64,000 bases of DNA. Source: Adiantum capillus-veneris (Eukaryota > Streptophyta > Polypodiopsida > Polypodiales > Pteridaceae). Every line of letters begins with the position of its first letter. Positions within the stretch are counted from its first letter, which is position 1. The position numbers were made by a program, and so were the translations under genes. The notes under the pieces were generated by a model. The model did not search any database. It was not told the DNA's origin and saw nothing but the letters and a program-made list of their open reading frames with translations. Shown piece after piece: positions 23,586-32,790 of the stretch. The stretch covers positions 145,499,350 to 145,563,349 of the forward strand of contig CM043949.1 in NCBI GenBank assembly GCA_014529385.2. Direction: 5' to 3'.

Positions 23586-24888
23586 TCGCCGTCGACGTTT
23601 CCTGTTTGTTGTTGATTTGGTCGGTAGATTTTCTTTGCAAGTAAAAGTTGTAACTCTACCGCCCTCTGTTTGATCGTCTTTCTTGCAAAAGTTGTTTGGT
23701 TTGCTTCTATTGTCGATATGGCCGTAGTCGTCTCCTTGGAGAGAATTGTCTTGTCGAAATTGGGCATAGACTTTGTTTCTTTTGCTTTCCGTTTGTAGCT
23801 TTGTTTTGGAGGTTTTTGTAGGTTTATTGCTACTTCCGCGGTTGTCATTGTTTTGCTGCTGATTGGCGCACCCACATAGATCTGTTTGCCAGTTTCATAT
23901 GTAGTGTTTGTTTGCCTTCCGATGTTGCTTGTACTGAAGGGAGTTCCTTTTGCTTCGGTTTCGGGATCCAAATGCGAGTCGCATTTACATTGTTGTTGAG
24001 CATTTTCTTTGGGATCCATATCTGTTTTATTCCCTTGGTTGTCGGTTGAACTGTCTGCTCCGGTTGACTGCTTCAATTGTATTGTGGTTTGTCTGCCATG
24101 TCATTTCTATCCTTCCGCACCTATACTTGTTTGTCGCGTGTTGATAACCTTGATCTTGGCACTGCGATCTGTTTGTTTGGATGTTTGTAGTGAACATGGT
24201 TGGCAGTTCCCTGTTTGTTCGCCATGTTGTTCTTTAGTGGCACCCATTGTTTTGGTTCTTTATCCAGTGATTGTGTTGCTGCCATCTGGTTCTTTCGAGG
24301 TTGCTGAGCAAAGGCTACCACTTGTTGTTCTTGTGCATGCTGAATTTTGACTGCATCCGCATTCCAATCTATCTGCACATTGTACTCTTTTTGCCAAGGT
24401 TGTCCCAACAACATGGGGTGTTGTGTGCTTTCATCCTCAACCACATAAAACTTGTGTGGGTAAATATATTGATGTACTTGTACATGCAATATAATCCATC
24501 CCGCTGTTTTTAGCGAATGTGATGTACTACTTTCCAGCACTTGTGGAGTAGGATGTAGTTGACCTGTGAGCTTGAGGTGTTTGTATAACTTGTAAGAGAT
24601 CAGATTTGCTTGAGCTCCACAATCAAGCAATGCCGTCGATTCAACTTGATTGCTACCCACTTTGACTGCAATTATTGGCTCCACTGTGTCTTCATTAAAA
24701 TTCGTTAGTCGAATGGCATTGATTCGCAACGGTGATCTACATTGTTGTTGTTGTCGTAGAAGCCGTCTTTTTGCAATGCGTTCTTTTGCTTCTACTTGGG
24801 CCTCTTCGCGTACCCTCTGTTTCTCCTTCATCCATTGTTTTTCTTGATGGATTTGTTGAAGCATATCCTGTGTTAGTGGTAAATGATA
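23576..24888 (-). pseudogene. G1 C-terminal second retropepsin (PR2) and tail
   Basis: This continues the IN frame across a single TAA (25080-24889 frame). After a charged helical stretch (about 24864-24740) comes a retropepsin-like domain: VESTALLDCGAQANLISYKL gives the active-site block with D-C-G-A in place of D-S/T-G-A, and HPMLLGQPWQ plus VQIDW give the later conserved block. It resembles the chromovirus-type protease (RVP_2) more than G1 PR1. A hydrophilic tail with KQWVPLKN follows; after a frame change it continues to a stop at 23576. A protease after integrase is not the normal gypsy order. Confidence 0.65.
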
Positions 24889-26400
24889 TTACTTTAATCG
24901 ACACCCACTAATCCAATTTGGCATTTCTTCACCTGCTAATGTAGAAAGCTTGACAACTCCACCTTGTGATAGGTCACTAATCACAAAGGGTCCCATCCCT
25001 CGCTTTTTAAGTTTCTTGGCATGTTGCTTCAAGGTATAAACAAGTACATAATCACCTGTTTTTAACTCTTTCGTGCGCACATGCTTGTCAAAAAGCTCTT
25101 ATTGTCTTCTCTTTTTAGCATAGATCGAAGCTACAACTCTTAAGAGAAGTTCTTCTAGCTTTTCAAGATCATCTATTCTTGAAGAGAGCTCATGCCTTGT
25201 CCATTCTAAGCGTTTCGCTACTTGTAGAGTTGGAATTAAAAAATCTATGGGTAATATAGCATTTAGACCAAACACCATGTTATACGGTGTCGTTCCTATT
25301 GATGTTTTGTAAGCTACCGTGTATGCCCATAGTGTTGAGTGTAGCTGCTGATCCGAGTCTGTTCTTGACTCTGATACAATTTTAGTCAAAACTGTGCACA
25401 GTGTTTTATTTGTGGCCTCAGCTTGTCCATTTGCCTGTGGATGATATGGAGCAGATTTTCTATGTATGACCATGAATTCCTCTAGCAGATATTCAATGAC
25501 TTCATTAAGAAAATGTGTTTCTTGATCACTGACAATTTCTATTGGTAATCCGTATCGTACAAGACATTCTCATACAAAAATTGTGCAGTGGTTTGTGCAT
25601 TTGCTTTTTGTGTTGCCTTGGCTTCCGCCCATTTTGTGAGGTAGTCCGTAGCCACAATGATATATTGGGTATGGGTGCGATATGCAGGGGGTGAAATAGG
25701 CCCCACAAAATCAATGCCCCATTTTGCAAATGCCCTTGCTCCCATCATTGGCCGTAGTGGCATCTCATCTCTCGTTATCGGCACCTTGGTGCGCTGACAT
25801 GCGTCACAACACTTTACAAACTCGTCAGCATTCATATGCAATGTAGGCCACCATATTCCTGTGGTTAAGACAATTTTTACCGTCTTATCGCCTAAAAAAT
25901 GACCTCCACTTATTCCTCCATGTCCGTGTTCTAGAATCAACAGGTATTCACTTTCACTTGCGCAGATTCTAAGTTGATTGTCCTTTCCTCGCTTATAGAG
26001 TTGGTTCCCAATTAAAATATAGTCGCGAGCCTCTAGCTCTATAGCCCTTTTCCGTGCTTTTGTTATGTTTTTAGGAAACGTCCTTGTGTTTAAGAAATCA
26101 ATGATATATTGACTCCATGTAGGTGCAATGTTTACCTGAAACAATGTTGCATGATCCACTAGTCGTTTGAGACTACATATAGTACAATTGTTAACATAAG
26201 CATGTGTGTCAGCATACATAGTTGGCCAATAAACCCCTAATTGCTTCAGCCTTTGGTGTGTTTTCATTGTTGAACAATGAAATGCACAATCTTGGACATG
26301 TGATTCTTCAAGATAACACTCGAATTCCTCTGGATGTATACATAATTGTAGAATTTGGTCCGATCCTAGATGATACAGCCGTCCTGCAATCAACTGGAAG
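24889..26400 (-). pseudogene. G1 integrase, with two consecutive H2C2 zinc modules
   Basis: Integrase joins the element DNA to the genome. Module 1 (about 26400-26170): FQLIAGRLYHLG, then ESHVQD, HCSTMKTH, YWPTMYADTH and NNCTICS. Module 2 (about 26020-25790): YILIGNQLYKRG, then EHGHGGISGGH, WWPTLHMNADEF and CCDACQRTK. Both show the pattern of the N-terminal zinc-binding domain. The catalytic core follows: D in WGIDFVGP, D in SDQETHF (after a frameshift near 25540), and E in GQAEATNK. The C-terminal part (25080-24889) has GPFVISDL. There is no chromodomain, so the element is outside the chromoviruses. Confidence 0.8.
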
Positions 26401-28454
26401 TTTTTTGTTTGTCGAATTGTTTGTTGTTTGGATCTGTCTTCCTTGTTATCAAACCTACCTCCAAAAGAAAGAATGCTAATAATTTCCTGAGACCATTTGG
26501 GTATCATTTCAATATTGAAAAGATAAGCGTAAGGTATGTCATCATCTACTCCTTCAGGAGCTTCCCCGTTTTGTAGCCTTGAAAGATGATCCGCTTGTAG
26601 ATGTGTTTTACGCTTTTTGACCATCATAGTGAAGTTAAACTCTAGCAATATAATAAACCAACGTATTCTCCCAGTATTGCATGGTTTATTTACCAGATAC
26701 GAAAGATCTTGATGATCTGTGAAGAACACAAATTTGTTTGCTAGCAAATAATGCCGAAATTTCTTTACAACATAAATCATTCCTAACCCCTCTCTTTTGG
26801 TGGTTGTGTAGTTTTTTTCTGCACTATTTAACTGTCGGCTTGCATAACAAACTGGGAAATCCATTGTTCCGTCTCCAGGGTGAGCCAGAATACTCCCAAT
26901 TGCATATGCAGATGCATCAATGTGAACATAGAATATATTTTCCCAATCTGGTGCCTTAAGTACCGGTGCTGATACAAGGTTTTCCTTCAGCTTTTGGAAT
27001 GAAGTTTCACACTCCTCAGTCCAGTCGAAACTGACTAACAAATGATATAGAGGTTGTGCGATGAGTGCATACATATATATGAATCTTCGATAATATCCAC
27101 AGTGTCCCATGAAGGATTTCACTTGTTTCGCATTAGTAGGCCTGGGCAGGTCTACTATGACTTTGATTTTGTCTAGGTCAGTGGTTATGCCATTTATTGA
27201 GACAATGTGTCCTAAGATGCGGCGTTGCCTAACCATAAAAATACACTTTTTCGGGTTAAGACAGATTCTATATGTTCTGCATTTCTCAAATACCTTTTGT
27301 AAATGGTCAATATGTTCTTCTCATAGAAGAGAATGTACACAAAGATCATCCATGTATATTTCTAAGAATATTCTCAGGTATTTTTTGAACGCATGCATCA
27401 TTAACCTCTGAAAGGTAGCTGGTGCATTGGTTAAACCAAAAGGCATAACTCTTTATGCATATATTCCCCATTCCGTGGAAAACACTGTTTTGTGTCGATC
27501 CTCAACTGCAATTGCCAGTTGGTTATACCTTGAAAACCCATCTAGAAAGGAATAAGACCGTTTTTCGGCCACCCTCTCAAGTACATGTTCTGTGATCGGC
27601 AAGGGATAATTATCCCTTATGGTGGCTGCATTTACCTTTTTGAGGTTCACACACACTCGCAACTTTCCATTCTTTTTGGGGAGAACCACAATGGGTGACA
27701 CCCAATCTGTATGCTCGATTTCATAGATGAATTCAGCATCCATTAGCTTATCAATCTCGTGTTTGATTCGCTTAGAAAATGTGTCACTATATGTATAAGG
27801 ATGCTGTTTGCTAGGTTTGGCATCTGATTTCAAAGGAATTGTATGTTGGCATAGCGACGGATCAACTCCTTTGAGGTCTTTGTAGGACCATGCAAACACA
27901 TCTTTATACTTCTTGGGAAGTTGTGTTAGCAGTTCTTGTTCTTCAGGCTCTAAATCAGTTGCGATATAGACCGGCTTAGGCTTTATACCTGGTTCAGCGA
28001 GGTCTATCCGTTTTGCATTTTTCGGCCCATCATAAGATTCCTGGTTTATTCTTTCCCTGATTGGTAGTGTCATTATGATTTTTCTGTCCTGGATGGTGAA
28101 TTTTTGATAGTGTGATGGTACATTCATGTTTCCTTTTTCTAACTCCTCCTTACCATCACTTTCTCCCTCAGTAGTCCATACCTCTCGTAAAGACCGTTTT
28201 AGTTCTTGGTATTTCTTTTTACGCTCCAATTTGGTCCACTCTGGGTCTTTTGTTTTTTCTTGTTTTGATTTTTGAGATTTTTTTGATTCTGTTTCTGTTT
28301 TAGCCTTCCGTACTTGTTTTATTTCCTCTTGCGTTCTTTCCCTTCGAACTTTTGAGAATCTTCCTGATATTTGGTCTTTTACACAATCCTCTGCTTTGAC
28401 CAGCATTAGATAGCGAGTTTTATCTTTTATCCTAGGCATCAGGTTCTCTCTCAT
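26401..28454 (-). pseudogene. G1 reverse transcriptase and RNase H
   Basis: The RT contains DWVSPIVVLPKKNGKLRVCV and SFLDGFSRYNQLAIA, and the active site IYMDDL at 27342-27359. It is followed by the gypsy connection PRPTNAKQVKSFMGHCGYYR and by RNase H with FYVHIDASAYAIGSILA and FFTDHQDLSYLV. The frame is continuous from 28454 down to 25539 but has in-frame stops near 27450 (after WGIYA) and near 27323 (after VHSLL). A lysine- and glutamate-rich linker precedes the RT. A glycine usually found in the FSGYNQ motif is Arg here (FSRYNQ), which also suggests a dead copy. Confidence 0.85.
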
Positions 28455-29280
28455 TTTGTTTTCTGCTCGTTTTCTCCTATAGCATTCCTAGCGTCTAGGG
28501 TGCTGATTGACAAAATCATAAAACTTGATATTCTCTGTTTTCTCCCCACGTTCGCTTGAGCTGTCTGAACACTCATTATCTGCATCGTTATTTATCTCCA
28601 GATTCTCTGAGGAGTTATAAAATTCTTCTTGTTCTGGTGGTTCTACAATCTCATCTCCTGCTGGTATAAGGCTACCATGTAATAGGGTAGCACATCATAG
28701 CCATCCTTATCGCAAAATTTTGTCGTTGGACTATCTGTAATGGTACAGACATCTAGTGTTGCTAGTATGTGTTCCCATTCTAGAGGTTCTAAGGCATCTT
28801 CAGGAAAAGGTTACGAAATATAATCCTTGTCCTCAATCTCTCTTTCTAAGACGCATTCCTCTCTTTTCAAGCTCCCACAATGTGAAGCTCCACACATCCA
28901 TAGCTCTTTTTGTTGCCCTAACCATGCTGGGAGTTACAAAGATGTGAACCAGACACCAATGGAAGAGTTTGATTCAGCTATATTAGCAGGGTCGGAACTA
29001 TGGTCTTTTAGGTGTATTTTGGTTGTAGTCTCGCCATGTCTGAGGTAGATGTGGTCGTAACCCCAATCCTGGACCATCTTTAATTGTCTCATGAATGGTC
29101 TTCCTAAGATGATCTCGTAATTGTTCTTTTTGTCGAAATCGACTATTGCAAATGTATGCTCATACTCGATTCCGCACGAGGTGACAATTACTTTTTCTAA
29201 GAGTCCTAGAGGCTTTTCCATGAACCCATCCGCCAATTGCAATTTCATTCTGGTAGCTCTCAAAGCCAGTTTTCCCCATT
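28455..29280 (-). pseudogene. G1 PR1, C-terminal part, and PR-RT linker
   Basis: The second half of the retropepsin interrupted by C1: MKLQLADGFMEKPLGLLEKV, then YEIILGRPFMRQLKMVQDWG. It is followed by a linker that aligns with G2 (LEREIEDKDYI, LEPLEWEHILATLDVC, TTKFCDKDGYDV). The N-terminal half with the active site lies at 45588-45880. The linker carries stops, and a 64-bp segment at 28934-28997 is inverted. Confidence 0.8.
28934..28997 (+). other. 64-bp micro-inversion in the G1 coding sequence
   Basis: The flanks read in the minus strand (HLKDHSS and LPAWLG), but the segment between them makes sense only on the plus strand, where it encodes KDVNQTPMEEFDSAILAGSE. That is the counterpart of G2 RDVTRTPFEEFDSATVAGSE, which in G2 is on the same strand as its flanks. 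The breakpoints are at AGTT and AACT, a 4-bp inverted repeat. The inversion introduces a stop. Confidence 0.85.
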
Positions 29281-29285
29281 TTTTC

Positions 29286-29353
29286 TGTTAAGTATGGAGC
29301 CTGATTTACCCTTGTAATTTCTGTGGTAAAAGCGCACATTTGTAAGGCCCCCA
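29286..29353 (+). repeat. C1 5' LTR, first 68 bp, left of the G2 insertion
   Basis: TGTTAAGTATGGAGCCTGAT and onward matches the first bases of the C1 3' LTR at 44816 and breaks off at GCCCCCA, where G2 begins. The remainder resumes at 40095. Confidence 0.95.
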
Positions 29354-30310
29354 TGTTGGAGGAGCGACTCACACACCCATGAAGTGCATGCAAACACTAC
29401 CTAGATCAACATAATGTCAATTGAGGACACAGATGACACGATAGGCTCACGGAGGAAATCTCTTTAGCTTGTCAGGCTGAGACCATCCTACACATACAAC
29501 ACTCTGGAAGGCCAACTAAACCACTATCAAGAACCTCATTGCTCTCAACTACACCACCTAGCCACATACACACATACGGAAGGTAACTCACCTAATCATT
29601 CCAGATTCGTACGAAACTTAAGGAACACCATCCCCTCACTAGGATACACCTGTCCCTACGCTTCTACACTCAAAACCCTCACTCTAAACCCATCTGTGGA
29701 AAACGCGTAGGATGACAGAGCAGAATTTTGAAAGTGCCCGAAACTGAAATTTATGAGTACCTATGCGTGGCTTATGTCGCCGCGATTCTATAGACTACTA
29801 GCACGCAAAAAACAGACATCGTTTGATACACTTACGGCCACAAATAGCTCGTAGATGCGTCGGCGTGTGTGCTTCGTCTCGTGTGGAATGCTTGGCATTG
29901 TTGTGTAGCTCTCCTCGAGCCTACAACAATGGTGCAGTCGGATCTCCAATGTGTTGAGCGAGCCGGGTGTAGCAAGAGGATAAAGCTCATGCTCACTGTC
30001 TTTCTCTCTCTCACACAGTAGACGACAGTGCTAAAGTTTTGATTATGATTAAAGTCTCCTTTTACAAAATGACCTAGGTACCTTATATACTAAGGCTACC
30101 TTAGGTTTAACCAAAAATGGGGTTGAAAGGGTCAAATGGATTTGTATTTACAATCTCGAAGTGCCATTGCACCCCGGCTTCTGAAACTAGAATAACTACT
30201 CATTACAAATGACGTTTATAGCCTTAATCCGCAGCATTTCATAACTCGCAAAAGAGAAGACTCTGGTACGAAACTTGAGTTATGTTGTGTCGTTGACCCA
30301 ACGGTCAACA
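29354..30310 (-). repeat. G2 3' LTR
   Basis: 957 bp, TG...CA ends. It contains a half-palindrome ACGCGTAGGATGACA near 29702 and a TATA-like GTATATAAGG on the minus strand (30081-30090). It is the uninterrupted version that reveals the MITE in the 5' LTR. Confidence 0.93.
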
Positions 30311-30322
30311 CTCCCCCCTTCC
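30311..30322 (-). promoter_or_regulatory. G2 3' polypurine tract
   Basis: Plus strand CTCCCCCCTTCC, immediately inside the 3' LTR. The same 12 bases recur internally at 31747-31758. Confidence 0.85.
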
Positions 30323-31564
30323 GCATTCATGTCGTCCTCTACATGACCTGATTGTCGATGGCGATGTGGTCTTTGCTGTCGTTTTGGCTTGATCTGTTGC
30401 ACTGCTTGTAACTTTGTCGAACCACAACAAGAACTATGATCCATTAGAGCGGACATCGATCATCATAACCATTCATCTTTTGAGATCCTCTGATGACTTT
30501 TATGTCTGCTCTTCTTCATTGGGGACTTCTTTGTTCCTGTGCAATCATGTTGTTAGTGTTGTCTCTGCAGCTTTGTCATTGTAGGCCATTCTTCGACTCG
30601 CCATTGAGGAGAAGTATGCTATGATCTGAACTTGGTGCTCCAATTCATTTATCAATTGATTTTAGTAGCATTTCCTTATTGTTGATGTAGAAAGAATATG
30701 TACAAGAGGATGGTGATAGGTGTCTTTATATTAGGGTCTAAAACCCGGATGACCAAAGGAAAAAAAAACCCGGTGGGAAAAAAATGCCTTTGGTATACGC
30801 TCTTATTGGAGTTGAGCAGTTGAACGTGAAGTACATGTTCATGTAAGGTGAGTGCTTGGGTGAAACATGAAAAGAGTGCCTGATGCAAGTGCCAATTATG
30901 GGACACTCTATATGCATATGAGAAATTTGTCAACAAAAGCATACAATGTGAAAGAAGGAGATGATGGGTGTTTCGAGGAATAAATGTAGCACAAGTGACA
31001 TCAAAAGATGTCTCAATAGATTCCACCTTTCCAAGAAGGGTTTTCGATGTAGAAGTTTCTCCACTCGTATCTCACTGTGCTCAGTACGTGAGTGTCTTTT
31101 GGACCTTCTTCTTCACTTCACCAGACTTAAGTACTTAGACTTCGACTCTTTTGCTCACCTATACCAACATGAGTGACACAACATAAATATGCTCAACTCT
31201 TCCAGCTTGAACAATACCTAGAATAGCTGAGACGCTTAGACCACAGATAATATTACTTGAAGCTTTGGGACTAACACCTCACTCATTTTGTGGCTTAGCT
31301 ACTCGACTCTGACTTGTCGGTTGCATGTTGACACTGCTTTGTGACAAGTTCTTTGGCTGTTGTAGTGGCTGCTGAGACATACTTCGTGAAGTTTCATCGT
31401 TTTTTTGCACCTTCTTCTCTTTGTAGTGCTCAGGCCTCTCGTCAGTCTTTTCTTCATGTGGATTATGGGTTTTTTACTTTTTTCTTAATAATAAACAAAG
31501 AAAATCTTAAAACAACTCAACAAAAGAAAAATCATTCAAATAGAAATCTAAATGCTATGTACAC
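30323..31564. other. G2 non-coding 3' region
   Basis: No conserved frame. Directly beside the 3' polypurine tract it shares TCATGTC-TCCTC-ACATGA (a near palindrome) with the corresponding place in G1 (17252-17272). Its other short frames have no recognisable domain. Confidence 0.5.
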
Positions 31565-31938
31565 TATACACATGTCCCTAGGGGCTCATATATGGATTTT
31601 GTCCCCATACTCCTCTGTAACACTACTATGAGGGCATATACTCTAAATTTCGTCAAAAAATTATCACAATAAAACGCAAAAATTCAATGCATCTCACAAA
31701 ACATTGCCCTCTAATAGTCATAATGTTAGGTCTGCATTTAGAATGCCTCCCCCCTTCCTATTTGGAGTCATCCTTTACGACAGGGTATCACAAAGGGTAT
31801 GTGTTGTGCTTGGGCAATTAAAAGTTGTGCCTATGCAGGCCTTGTAATGTAGCCCTATTATGCATACACAGTCAATGCATGGAAAAGATTTATGTTGTGC
31901 AAGATGTGGGTATAAGCAATTTTCTTATTGGCATTTGT
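31565..31938 (-). other. Conserved non-coding block of G2 with internal polypurine tract (31746-31760)
   Basis: It aligns along its length with 23215-23585 in G1, with shared strings in the same order. It starts about 80 bp after the end of the coding frame. The internal tract reads CCTCCCCCCTTCCTA on the plus strand and contains the same CT-C6-TTCC as the G2 3' tract, whereas G1 has C7-TCC at both its places. Confidence 0.7.
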
Positions 31939-32019
31939 TGGCGAGGCTTTCTATTCTAAGCAATGTAATGGTCTTTGAAGCTCCTGTATCGTTGCTTGAT
32001 TGAAGCGACTTGCTCTCTT

Positions 32020-32790
32020 CTAAATGTACTGTAATCGTAGGAAGAATTGTAAGAATTCAAGCGGCGATGCACTGACAGTAGTTTTGTTGTTCTTCTTTGG
32101 GACCCATTTCTTTGCGATTATTGGTTGTTTTGTCGTTGCTAGCTCTCGTTTGGGAACCCATACTTGCCCGTGCTTCGTTTGTGTTTGAAGAGACTTCTTT
32201 GGGATCCCCCTTTTTGTTGTGTGAGTCAACAGTGGTCTTTGCTTGAGCCCTTGTATGCTTGGTTTGGGACGGGATTTAGGCTTTGAAAGTTGATATTGTG
32301 GTTGTTTTGGAATCCAAATGAATTCCGGACTTTTTTGTGCTTGAATCAACTTCTTTGGAGCCCAAACCTGTGTTGTGAAAGCTTGCGACTTTGTGATATT
32401 CTTACCTGCTTTTGCACGCTTTCCTTGTTTTTGTTTTGATGTTGGATCTTGTGATTTGTCATTAGAGATCTTTGTCTTCTTGATCCATATCTGTTTTTGG
32501 CCGATCTGGCTTTTTGGTATCCACATTTGTCGAGTTTTTTGGCTTTGACTTGTTGTCCTGTTCTTTTGACCTGTCATGGTTGTTGCTGAAGGGGTTGGTG
32601 ATAGTGATGGCCTGAGTTGATGATAGGGGATGTCGTAAGATTCATCACTATCGCTACTATCCTCCGCAAGGTTGATTTCTTGTACTTTCCTTTGATTTTT
32701 TGGCTGGTAGTGGAAAGTTACTGTCTGTTTGCTCGTGGGTGGTAGTTTCTTGGAGGACTTTTCTAGCCCATTGATTAGAGCATTGTTAGC
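32020..32790 (-). CDS. G2 C-terminal basic domain with W-x-P-K repeats, unknown function
   Basis: It is the last part of the single G2 frame, after an in-frame TGA at 32791-32793. An acidic start (AEDSSDSDESYD) leads to a Lys/Gln-rich region with recurring motifs at 15-30-residue spacing: MWIPKSQ, IWIKKTK, VWAPKKL, IWIPKQP, GIPKKS, VWVPKRE and KWVPKKN. A further KWIPKSS lies at the end of the preceding segment. The domain is strongly basic and could bind nucleic acid, but that is inference. It takes the place of RT, RNase H and IN; its single counterpart in G1 is KQWVPLKN in the tail of PR2. I do not recognise a named family. Confidence 0.55.
   Translation of the reverse strand, partial: ANNALINGLEKSSKKLPPTSKQTVTFHYQPKNQRKVQEINLAEDSSDSDESYDIPYHQLRPSLSPTPSATTMTGQKNRTTSQSQKTRQMWIPKSQIGQKQIWIKKTKISNDKSQDPTSKQKQGKRAKAGKNITKSQAFTTQVWAPKKLIQAQKSPEFIWIPKQPQYQLSKPKSRPKPSIQGLKQRPLLTHTTKRGIPKKSLQTQTKHGQVWVPKRELATTKQPIIAKKWVPKKNNKTTVSASPLEFLQFFLRLQYI

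Noticed and set aside
24009-24350. 113-codon plus-strand frame
   Set aside because: Antisense shadow of the G1 PR2 region.
30676-31026. 116-codon minus-strand frame in the G2 3' region
   Set aside because: No conserved domain, no counterpart in G1, composition like the surrounding non-coding DNA.
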